Below are positions 23,264 to 30,827 of a stretch of 64,000 nucleotides of DNA, one piece after another. The stretch covers positions 992,001-1,056,000 of the forward strand of contig NZ_VCNP01000056.1 in the NCBI RefSeq assembly GCF_006782915.1, read 5' to 3'. Both the position numbers and the translations under genes were made by a program. The DNA comes from Streptomyces calvus. Its GTDB lineage: Bacteria; Actinomycetota; Actinomycetes; Streptomycetales; Streptomycetaceae. Position 1 is the first letter of the stretch. Every line of letters starts with the position of its first letter. The notes under the pieces were generated by a model. The model had not been told where the DNA came from, did not search any database, and worked only from the letters and a program-made list of their open reading frames with translations.

Positions 23264-25555
23264 TCAGCCCTCCGGAAGCGCCCTGAGCAGCAGCAGCGCG
23301 ATGTCGTCCAGCCGGCCCTCCGCGTCCGCGCGGGGCCGGACCAGCGCGTCGGCGAGGTCGTCCAGCGGCCGGTCGCCCAGCTCGGTCAGACGCCGCCCGA
23401 GATCCGCGAGGGCGTCCTCGAAGTCGGTGCCGGGGGACTCGACCAGCCCGTCGGTGTACAGGACGAGCAGCGAACCGGGGGAGAAGTCGACCTCGGTCGT
23501 CGGGTACGTCGCCGAGGCGTCGATGCCCAGCAGCGGACCACCCGCCAGGTCCAGCACCCGGACCCGCCCGTCCGGCCGGCGCAGCAGCGGCGGCGGATGA
23601 CCCGCACGGGACATCACGGCCCGCCCGTGCGCGGGATCGAGCCGCAGGTACAGACAGCTCGCGAACAGGTCCGAACCCAGGTCCACCAGCAGCCGGTTGG
23701 TGCTGCGCATGACCTCCTCCGGTGCCTGCCCCACCGTCGTGTACGCGCGCACCGCGGTGCGCACCTGACCCATCAGGCCCGCCGCGGTCACGTTGTGCCC
23801 CTGCACGTCCCCGATCACCGCCGCCGCCGTCCCCCGGGTCGCCACCAGGTCGTAGAAGTCGCCGCCTATCTCCATGCCCTGAGTGGCCGGCAGATAGCGG
23901 GCCGCCGCCTCGATGCCGGCGATCGACGGCAGCGTGTGCGGCAGCAGCGCCTCCTGCAACCCGTGCGCCAGCCGGTGCTTGGCGTCGTACAGCAGCGCCC
24001 GCTCCAGCGCCTGGGCGATCAGACCCGCCAGACTGGTCAGCACCGCCCGCTCCTCCGTCGCGAAGTGGTGCGGCGCCGCGTACGACAGCACACACGTCCC
24101 CACCGGCCGCCCCGACGCGATCAGCGGCAGATACGCCCACGCCGAGAACTCCGACGGGTCCACCAGCAGCACCGGATACAGGCGCTCGATCTCCGCACGG
24201 CTCTCGAAGAACGCGGGCACACCCGAGCGCAGCACCTGGCCGCCGGGGATCTGCCGCGACAGCGGCATGCCGTCGAACCGCTCCACGACCCGCGGATCGG
24301 CGTAACCGTGGTGGCCCAGCACCTGGAGCCGGCCCGCCCGCGAACCGAGGAGCACCACCCCCTGGCTGCCCACGGCCGGCCCGATCTCGTCCGCGACCAG
24401 CTGCACCACGTCCTCCACGCCGACCGCCTCGGTCAGCGCCCCGGCCAGGCTCAGCACCTGGGAGATGGTGACCAGCCGCGCCGCCGAGGGGCCGGGCCGC
24501 GGCGCGGCGCGGTCCATCTCCGCCACCGCGCGCGCCCGGCTGATGCGCACGCTCAGACCGGTCGTGCTCGGGTACAGCCGGAACGACAGCCACTCGCCGG
24601 GCGGCCGCAGCGCCACGAACGAGGTGACGTGCTGGCTGAACAGGGCGGCCCGGTAGCGGTCCTCGTACACCGGGTCGTTGAGCCAGGGCACCGACGCCCA
24701 CAGCTGGGCGCCGAGCAGCCGGTTGACCGGCACGCCCAGCAGGTCGGCCGCGGCGGCGTTGGCGAAACCGACCCGCCCGTGCAGATCCAGCGAGCACAGG
24801 CCGTACGGCAGCCGCGACACCAGCCGCGCCGCCTCCACCGTGCCCAGCGTGCCCGCCATGCCTCCCACCAGCGGCGCGGCCACGAGATCCGGCTCGGGCG
24901 GCAGCGGCAGGCTCTGTTCGGCGGCCCGCTCCAGCCGCACCGCCAGCCGGTCGCAGGCGGCGCTGAGGTGATCACGCTCCCAGTCGGACAGCTCCGGCGG
25001 GTGCGTACCGGGCCAGGTCACGAAGACCGCGCCGTACGCCCTGGTCGCGGTCGCCACCGGCAGCGCGGCCAGCGAGAACGGATACGGCAGCACCATCGCG
25101 ATGCGCGGGTAGCGGCGGGCCATCTCCTCCTCGCCGCCCACCCACACCAGCCGCCGCTCGCGCACCGCGTCGGAGACCGGGATCGGCGCGCTCAGCCCCA
25201 CCCGCTCCCACGGGGCCGCGAAGGCCCGCGGCAGCCCCGCCATCACCGCCATCTCCAGCACCGACCGGTCCGGTGAGAGCACGTACACCGCGCCGGAGTG
25301 GGCATGGACCTCGTCCATCATCGAGGCCAGCGTCAGCGACAGCATCGGACGGCCGACCCGGGGACGCGCACCCGACGGCGCCTGCGCGGACGACTGCCCC
25401 TCCGACACGCCGACCACCTCCTCGTACGGCCGCGCCACCGACCCCGGGACCCAATCTCCCCCCTCGTCGGCCCTCGCGCACGACGAGCCGACGGCGGAGG
25501 ACCGGACGGGACGCCGGGCCCCGGCGGACGCGCCACCGCCCGACCCATCACGCAC
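23264..25555 (-). CDS. GAF-PAS-GAF-SpoIIE serine phosphatase
   Basis: A 763-aa cytoplasmic phosphatase. After a poorly conserved N-terminus (1-65) there is a GAF domain (about 70-215), a PAS domain (about 240-350, LPYGLCSLDLHGRVGFAN) and a second GAF (about 375-530). A PP2C/SpoIIE domain (about 545-760) follows, with GGDFYDLV, GDVQGHN and the final DDIALLLL motif. Unlike its neighbour at 25655 it has no HATPase domain. The GTG start at 25555 follows GGGAGG; starts further in are possible because the first 65 residues are low-complexity. It diverges from the next SpoIIE gene with 99 bases between, and both share the same overall sensor plan. Confidence 0.9.
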   Translation of the reverse strand: MRDGSGGGASAGARRPVRSSAVGSSCARADEGGDWVPGSVARPYEEVVGVSEGQSSAQAPSGARPRVGRPMLSLTLASMMDEVHAHSGAVYVLSPDRSVLEMAVMAGLPRAFAAPWERVGLSAPIPVSDAVRERRLVWVGGEEEMARRYPRIAMVLPYPFSLAALPVATATRAYGAVFVTWPGTHPPELSDWERDHLSAACDRLAVRLERAAEQSLPLPPEPDLVAAPLVGGMAGTLGTVEAARLVSRLPYGLCSLDLHGRVGFANAAAADLLGVPVNRLLGAQLWASVPWLNDPVYEDRYRAALFSQHVTSFVALRPPGEWLSFRLYPSTTGLSVRISRARAVAEMDRAAPRPGPSAARLVTISQVLSLAGALTEAVGVEDVVQLVADEIGPAVGSQGVVLLGSRAGRLQVLGHHGYADPRVVERFDGMPLSRQIPGGQVLRSGVPAFFESRAEIERLYPVLLVDPSEFSAWAYLPLIASGRPVGTCVLSYAAPHHFATEERAVLTSLAGLIAQALERALLYDAKHRLAHGLQEALLPHTLPSIAGIEAAARYLPATQGMEIGGDFYDLVATRGTAAAVIGDVQGHNVTAAGLMGQVRTAVRAYTTVGQAPEEVMRSTNRLLVDLGSDLFASCLYLRLDPAHGRAVMSRAGHPPPLLRRPDGRVRVLDLAGGPLLGIDASATYPTTEVDFSPGSLLVLYTDGLVESPGTDFEDALADLGRRLTELGDRPLDDLADALVRPRADAEGRLDDIALLLLRALPEG

Positions 25556-25654
25556 CCCTCCCGTTTACCCCCGTCCCGGGCCCCCACGCCGGGGCCCGCG
25601 CGGGCGCAGCCGGACGCTTCACAGGGGCTGCGCGGGTGTCCCATTAGCGCTGTA

Positions 25655-28096
25655 ATGGCCAACGTGGTCGGTGAGGGCGCTGCGGGAGGCAGCACGAGGA
25701 CGCTGCGTGCGCAAGGCGCCCTCAGGGCGATCGCGGCCGACCGCGCGTCCACCGAACGGCTGCGCAGAACCCTGGAGCAGGCCCTCGTCTTCGCCGGCGC
25801 CGCCTTCGCCGCCCTGTACGCCCCCAGCGCCGACGGTGAGCTGCTGTACCTGGCGGAGTCCGCCGGCGTGCCCAGGACGCTGTGCGGGGTGCGGGACAGC
25901 TATCCGGTCGCCGGGCGGGCCCCGGTGGCCGAGGCGCACCGCGGACGGCCGGTGTGGCTGGGGCCGGAGGACCTCGCCGCGCAGGCCCAGTCGCGGCGGG
26001 TGCCCAGCCGCGCCTTCTTCCTCGCGGCGCTGCCCGTGCGCGGCGGCGGCTGCCTGCTCGCGGTCAGTGAACGCGCCCACGGGTTCGACGCCGACGACCG
26101 GGTCTGCCTGGGCCTCGTCGCCGACGCCGTCGCCTTCCCCGAGCCGCCTGCCGCCACCGACGGCGCCGACCTGCCGCACGGCGGCTTCAGCCTCGCCATG
26201 GACACCGGCCGGGTCCGGGTCGACGAGAACATCCTGGAACTCTTCGGGCTCGACCCGGACGACTTCGACGGGCGGGTGGAGACCCTGCTCGGTCTGACGG
26301 TCCCCGAGGACCTGCCCTCGCTGATGTCCGTCGTCGAGGCCGACCACATGACGATCGGCGACCGCGAGCTGGAGTTCCGGGTGCTCCAGCCCACCGGCCC
26401 GCCCAAGTGGCTCCGGCTGAGCGGCCGCCTGGTGCCCGGCGGCGAGGGACGTCCCGCCCGCCTCGTCGGCACCGTCGCCGACGCCTCCACGCTGCGCTCC
26501 GACATCACGGACGTGGCCCGCGTCCAGCGCCTCGCCGCGGCCCTCGCCACCGCGGTCACCGTCCGTGACGTCGGCAAGGCCGTGGTCGCCGCGCTGCGCC
26601 GGCCGTTGCGCGCCGACCGGATCGCGCTCGCCGAGCTGGAGGGCGACCGGCTCGTCGTCACCGTCCTCGACCCGCCCGAACCGGACGCCTGGCCGGCGCT
26701 GTGGCGCGCGGAGTGGCGCACCGAGTGGCCCGACGCGCCGGTGCGCACCATGCCCACCCTCGCGGCCGCCCTGCGCGAGGGCCGCGCCCGGATCTGGCCC
26801 GCCGGCTCCTCGCTGGAGGAAACCCTCGCCGACGTCGGCCCGGGCGGCCTGGCCATGCTGCCGCTGCCCGCCGGGAACCGGATGGCCGGCGCCTGCCTGA
26901 TCGGCTGGGACACCCCGCACGACTTCGGCGCCGACGAACGCGCCCTGCTCACCGCGGCCGCCGGCCTCGCCGGACAGGCCCTGATGCGCGCCCGCGCCTT
27001 CGACGCCGAGCACGAACTGGTCGGCATGCTCCAGCGCCAGCTGCTGCCGCGCCGCCTGCCCCGGCTGCCGGGCGCGGTCGCCGTCGCCCGCTACCTGCCC
27101 AGCACCGCCGGCCTGGAGCTCGGCGGCGACTGGTACGACGTGATCCCGCTGCCGGACAACCACGTCGCCCTCGTCATCGGCGACGTCCAGGGCCACAGCG
27201 CCGGCGCCGCCACCCTCATGGGCCAGATGCGCACCGCGCTGCGCGCCTACGCCGTCGAGGGACACCCCCCGGACGTCGTGGTGTCCCACGCGAACCGGCT
27301 GCTCATGGACATGGAGACCGACCTGTTCGCCACCTGCTGCTATGTCGACATCGACATGGAGGAGGGGTTCGCCTGGTGCGTCCGGGCCGGCCACCTCCCG
27401 CCGGTGCTGCGCCACCCGGACGGCCGCACCGAGATCGCGGAGGCCGAGGGCGGCCCGCCGCTGGGCGTGATACGGCAGAGCGACTTCCCCATGAGCCCGC
27501 TCAGACTGCAGCCCGGCACCATGGTCGCGCTCACTACGGACGGACTGGTCGAGTCCCCGGACATCGACATCGACGAGGGCATGGACCGCTTCGCGCGGCA
27601 ACTGGCCGCCGCCGACCCCGCCCATCTCGAGCCGGTCGCGGACGCCCTGCTCGGCAAGGCCCCGCGCAGCGACGACGTCGCCCTGCTGCTGGTGCGCTAC
27701 GACGGCATGGCCGCGCGCCCGCTGCGGGAGAGCTGGACGGTGTGGCGGGTGCCGCAGGCGGTGGGGCACGCCCGCCGCTTCACCCGGCGCACCCTGCGCT
27801 CCTGGGGTGTCTCCGAGAACGTCGACGCCGCCCTGCTGGTCGTCTCCGAACTGGTCACCAACGCCCTGGTGCACACCGACGGCCAGGTCCGCCTCGACCT
27901 CACCCTGGTCAACGGCCGGCTGCGCCTCGCCGTCGCCGACGCCTCGCCCCGTACGCCCGTGAAACCCACCAGCATCGGCTGGGAGGCCACCGGGGGCCGG
28001 GGCATCCTGCTGGTCGAGGCCGTCTCGGCGGCCTGGGGCACCCTGCCGGTCAGCGGCGGCAAACAGGTGTGGGCCGAGTTCGTCCTGCGGCACTGA
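25655..28096 (+). CDS. GAF-PAS-GAF-SpoIIE phosphatase with C-terminal HATPase
   Basis: An 813-aa sensor phosphatase from ATG 25655. It has a GAF domain (about 20-160), a PAS/PAC domain (about 170-275), a second GAF (about 285-455), a PP2C/SpoIIE domain (about 470-680; GGDWYDVI, GDVQGHS, DDVALLLV) and an RsbW-like ATPase domain (about 695-810; SELVTNALVHTDG, GGRGILLVE). Kinase and phosphatase modules on one chain suggest control of a partner-switching anti-sigma network. The partners are not encoded here. A CBS-domain gene follows 107 bases downstream on the same strand and may be co-regulated. Confidence 0.92.
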   Translation: MANVVGEGAAGGSTRTLRAQGALRAIAADRASTERLRRTLEQALVFAGAAFAALYAPSADGELLYLAESAGVPRTLCGVRDSYPVAGRAPVAEAHRGRPVWLGPEDLAAQAQSRRVPSRAFFLAALPVRGGGCLLAVSERAHGFDADDRVCLGLVADAVAFPEPPAATDGADLPHGGFSLAMDTGRVRVDENILELFGLDPDDFDGRVETLLGLTVPEDLPSLMSVVEADHMTIGDRELEFRVLQPTGPPKWLRLSGRLVPGGEGRPARLVGTVADASTLRSDITDVARVQRLAAALATAVTVRDVGKAVVAALRRPLRADRIALAELEGDRLVVTVLDPPEPDAWPALWRAEWRTEWPDAPVRTMPTLAAALREGRARIWPAGSSLEETLADVGPGGLAMLPLPAGNRMAGACLIGWDTPHDFGADERALLTAAAGLAGQALMRARAFDAEHELVGMLQRQLLPRRLPRLPGAVAVARYLPSTAGLELGGDWYDVIPLPDNHVALVIGDVQGHSAGAATLMGQMRTALRAYAVEGHPPDVVVSHANRLLMDMETDLFATCCYVDIDMEEGFAWCVRAGHLPPVLRHPDGRTEIAEAEGGPPLGVIRQSDFPMSPLRLQPGTMVALTTDGLVESPDIDIDEGMDRFARQLAAADPAHLEPVADALLGKAPRSDDVALLLVRYDGMAARPLRESWTVWRVPQAVGHARRFTRRTLRSWGVSENVDAALLVVSELVTNALVHTDGQVRLDLTLVNGRLRLAVADASPRTPVKPTSIGWEATGGRGILLVEAVSAAWGTLPVSGGKQVWAEFVLRH

Positions 28097-28203
28097 CCGC
28101 CGCGCCCGGCCGCCGTTCCCGCACCTTCCGGCCCGCGCCCGGTGACCGTCCGGCTCCGGCGGGTACCCGGTGCACCGGCCGCAGGACGGAGGAAGGAGAC
28201 GCC

Positions 28204-28623
28204 ATGCCGCAGCACGTCCGCGACATCATGACCGGCGCGCCGGTGACCGTGGGACCGTACACCTCCGTGGCGGAGGTGGCCCGCGTGATGCGGGACCGGG
28301 ACCTCGGGTCCGTGCTGGTGACCGACGGAGACCGGCTGCGCGGGCTGGTCACCGACCGTGATCTCGTGGTGCGTTCGGTCGCCCGGGGCGGCGACCCGGA
28401 GGAGACCACGGTGGCGGACGCGTGCAGCGAGGACCTGGTGACGGTGGGACCGGACGACGATCTGGACCGGGCCGTGCGGCTGATGCGCGAGCACGCCGTG
28501 CGGCGGGTCCCCGTCGTCGAGGACGGACACCCCGTCGGGATCCTCTCGCTGGGCGACGCCGCCATGGAACGCGACCCGGACTCGGCGCTCGGCGACATCA
28601 GCGTGGCCCGGCCCAACACCTGA
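28204..28623 (+). CDS. Two-CBS-domain protein
   Basis: A 139-aa cytoplasmic protein consisting of two CBS domains (about 7-62 and 72-128), which together form one Bateman module. It has the usual DIMTGAPVTVGP start and the RDLGSVLVTDGDRLRGLVTDRD and HAVRRVPVVEDGHPVG repeats. Stand-alone pairs bind adenosine nucleotides such as AMP, ATP or NAD and act as energy sensors. ATG 28204 follows the strong AGGAAGGAGA. It has no partner enzyme domain. It lies between a SpoIIE phosphatase and a clear terminator. Confidence 0.93.
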   Translation: MPQHVRDIMTGAPVTVGPYTSVAEVARVMRDRDLGSVLVTDGDRLRGLVTDRDLVVRSVARGGDPEETTVADACSEDLVTVGPDDDLDRAVRLMREHAVRRVPVVEDGHPVGILSLGDAAMERDPDSALGDISVARPNT

Positions 28624-28638
28624 GCGCATCCGGGCACT

Positions 28639-28666
28639 CCGGCCGGGCGGACGACCGCCCGGCCGG
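28639..28666. terminator. Hairpin terminator after CBS gene
   Basis: A perfect 12-bp stem (28639-28650 with 28655-28666) with a 4-base ACGA loop starts 16 bases after the CBS-gene stop. It lacks a T-tract. Confidence 0.75.
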
Positions 28667-28769
28667 GCCGCGGTGTCCGCACGCGCCGACGGCCGTACGG
28701 GGGCGGGTGTTTGGCCCGCGGCGAGCCGGGGACCCGGACGGCAGCGCAGCAGAAGGAAGATGATGCGAC

Positions 28770-28949
28770 GTGACCTCGGAGATCAGTGACGAACCCCGGC
28801 CCCGCCGGGCGGAGACCGGCTGGGCCCGCGCCCGGCGGCTGCGCGGCAAGGACGCGCTGCGGACCTGTCTGCCCGCCGTGGACCGCGGCACCGGTGACCC
28901 CGCCCCGACCCCGGGCGCGGAGGCCAACATCGTGCGGGGCGAGGACTAG
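28770..28949 (+). CDS. Small hypothetical protein (59 aa)
   Basis: A short gene from GTG 28770 (AGAAGGAAG 10 bases upstream) to TAG 28949. The 59-aa product has an acidic start, a basic middle with WARARRLRGKDALRTCL, and an acidic end VRGED. It contains one Cys and one Trp and no recognised domain, signal or membrane helix. Third-position G/C is as high as in neighbouring genes, which supports coding. It lies between a terminator and the dTDP-glucose dehydratase gene. Function unknown. Confidence 0.55.
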   Translation: MTSEISDEPRPRRAETGWARARRLRGKDALRTCLPAVDRGTGDPAPTPGAEANIVRGED

Positions 28950-29019
28950 GACCGTCCCCGCACCGGGACCGCCCGGCCACGCGGTGCGGTTCGCCCCGGC
29001 GGGCCACGGCAAGGTACGG

Positions 29020-30009
29020 ATGGCCCTCATGAACCTCCTCGTGACCGGAGCCGCCGGCTTCATCGGCTCCCGCTACGTCCGCATGCTGCTCGCTTCCGAC
29101 GCGCCCGACGCGCCGCGCATCACCGTGCTGGACGCACTCACCTACGCCGGAAGCCTCCGCAACCTCGAACCCGGCCACCCGCGGCTGGAGTTCGTCCACG
29201 GCGACATACGCGACGCGGAACTCGTCGACAAGCTGATGGCCGACACCGACCAGGTGGTGCACTTCGCCGCCGAGTCCCACGTCGACCGCTCCATCCGGGC
29301 CGCGTCCGACTTCGTCCTCACCAACGTCGTCGGCACCCAGGTCCTGCTCGACGCCGCCGTGCGCCACTCAGTGGGGCCCTTCGTGCACGTCTCCACCGAC
29401 GAGGTGTACGGATCGATCACCTCGGGCTCGGCCACCGAGACGCACCCGCTCCGGCCCAGCTCCCCGTACTCCGCGTCCAAGGCCTCCGCCGACCTGCTCG
29501 CGCTCGCCCACCACCGCACCCACGGCCTGGACGTCCGCGTCACCCGCTGCTCCAACAACTACGGACCGCACCAGTTCCCCGAGAAGATCGTCCCGCTCTT
29601 CGTCACCCACCTCCTCGACGGGCGGAAGGTCCCGCTCTACGGCGAGGGACTCAACGTCCGCGACTGGCTCCACGTCGACGACCACTGCGCCGGTGTCGAT
29701 CTCGTCCGCACCGCGGGACGCCCCGGTGAGGTCTACAACATCGGCGGCGGCACCGAACTCACCAACCGGGAGCTCACCGGCCGCCTCCTCGAAGCCTGCG
29801 GCGCCGGCTGGGACCGGGTGGTGCACGTCGAGGACCGCAAGGGCCACGACCTGCGCTACTCCGTGGACTGGAGCAAGGCCCGCGACGAACTCGGCTACCG
29901 GCCGCGCCGCGACTTCGACACCGGCCTCGCCGAGACCGTCGCCTGGTACCGCGACCACCGCGCCCGGTGGGAACCGCTCGAGCGGCGCACCGACGCGGAG
30001 CGGCCGTGA
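29020..30009 (+). CDS. rfbB: dTDP-glucose 4,6-dehydratase
   Basis: A 329-aa NAD-dependent short-chain dehydrogenase of the RmlB type. The nucleotide motif GAAGFIG is at residues 10-16, the catalytic Asp127-Glu128 pair is in STDEVYG and the Tyr150/Lys154 pair is in YSASK. All residues for oxidation, dehydration and reduction of dTDP-glucose to dTDP-4-keto-6-deoxyglucose are present. RmlA, RmlC and RmlD are not adjacent, so the product must feed a pathway encoded elsewhere, such as cell-wall rhamnose or a glycosylated metabolite. ATG 29029 is an alternative start. Its stop overlaps the start of the phosphoesterase gene (GTGA). Confidence 0.95.
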   Translation: MALMNLLVTGAAGFIGSRYVRMLLASDAPDAPRITVLDALTYAGSLRNLEPGHPRLEFVHGDIRDAELVDKLMADTDQVVHFAAESHVDRSIRAASDFVLTNVVGTQVLLDAAVRHSVGPFVHVSTDEVYGSITSGSATETHPLRPSSPYSASKASADLLALAHHRTHGLDVRVTRCSNNYGPHQFPEKIVPLFVTHLLDGRKVPLYGEGLNVRDWLHVDDHCAGVDLVRTAGRPGEVYNIGGGTELTNRELTGRLLEACGAGWDRVVHVEDRKGHDLRYSVDWSKARDELGYRPRRDFDTGLAETVAWYRDHRARWEPLERRTDAERP

Positions 30010-30536
30010 CCGGCGCGGCCGGCCCGGCCGCCGGCCTGCGACTGCTCCTGATGTCCGACACCCACCTGCCCCGCCGCGCCAAGCGGCTGCCCGCGCCGCT
30101 GCTCGACGAACTCCCGCACGCGGACGTCGTCGTCCACGCCGGGGACTGGGTCGACACCGCCACCCTCGACCTGCTGGAGAGCCGCAGCCGCCTGCTGGTC
30201 GCGGTGTACGGCAACAACGACGGGCCCGAGTTGCGCGCCCGGCTGCCGGAGATCGCGTACGCGGACCTCGGCGGGCTGCGCTTCGCGGTGATCCACGAGA
30301 CGGGGCCGGCGCGGGGCCGCGAGGCCCGGTGCGCCGCGCGCTTCCCCGGCCTCGACGTGCTCGTGTTCGGACACAGTCACATCCCGTGGGACACCACCGC
30401 TCCCACGGGACTGCGTCTGCTCAATCCGGGCTCACCGACGGACCGCCGCCGGCAGCCGCACTGCACCTACATGACCGCCACGGTCACCGGGAGCGGTCTG
30501 TCGGACGTGGTGCTCCACCGGCTGCCCCCGCGCTGA
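30006..30536 (+). CDS. YfcE-like metallophosphoesterase
   Basis: A 176-aa calcineurin-like phosphoesterase starting at GTG 30006, which overlaps the dehydratase stop by 4 bases. The dimetal ligands are visible in order: SDTHLP, GDWVD, GNND, then HE, and GHSHIP, ending in NPGSPTDRR. This is the compact MJ0936/YfcE class of cytoplasmic phosphodiesterases. The physiological substrate of this class is mostly unknown. Translational coupling to a sugar-nucleotide enzyme is notable but does not by itself give a function. A strong hairpin follows the stop. Confidence 0.9.
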   Translation: MTGAAGPAAGLRLLLMSDTHLPRRAKRLPAPLLDELPHADVVVHAGDWVDTATLDLLESRSRLLVAVYGNNDGPELRARLPEIAYADLGGLRFAVIHETGPARGREARCAARFPGLDVLVFGHSHIPWDTTAPTGLRLLNPGSPTDRRRQPHCTYMTATVTGSGLSDVVLHRLPPR

Positions 30537-30540
30537 CGGT

Positions 30541-30573
30541 CCGGGCCGCTTCCTCCCGACGGAAGCGGCCCGG
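30541..30573. terminator. Hairpin terminator after phosphoesterase gene
   Basis: A perfect 13-bp stem (30541-30553 with 30561-30573) and a 7-base loop start 5 bases after the stop. Confidence 0.8.
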
Positions 30574-30717
30574 CGCTGTGAGTACGTGCGCTTTCACGGA
30601 CCTCCTTCCCACGATCGGAGGTGATATCGGGCGACTACCCCTTCCGCACGGACTCACACACCCGTGCCCGAAGGGTCCCGGGACGCGGCTTAATGCGTTG
30701 CGGGCGTCCGCGCGGTT

Positions 30718-30764
30718 CTGCTGCACTGCCCGGGACGGCGCAGTCGAGTCCCGAGGAGCAGCAG
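30718..30764 (+). promoter_or_regulatory. Structured leader of ribosomal-protection gene
   Basis: The 290-base region before the Tet-type gene has no solid gene. Between 30718 and 30764 it can fold as CTGCTGC/GCAGCAG plus CGGGAC/GTCCCG. A further GTCCCGGGAC lies near 30675-30684 and could pair with the same strands, so alternative folds exist. Attenuation is known for tet(M)-class genes; it is only a hypothesis here. Confidence 0.4.
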
Positions 30765-30827
30765 TGCGAGCACCGTTCATGTCCCCCCAGGAAGAAACGG
30801 CTCACTCTCCGAAGGACATGACGCTTC

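Noticed and set aside
30621..30821. 66-codon frame before the Tet-type gene, as leader peptide
   Set aside because: No ribosome binding site, no conserved peptide pattern, and it overlaps the inverted repeats. A shorter leader peptide is not excluded.
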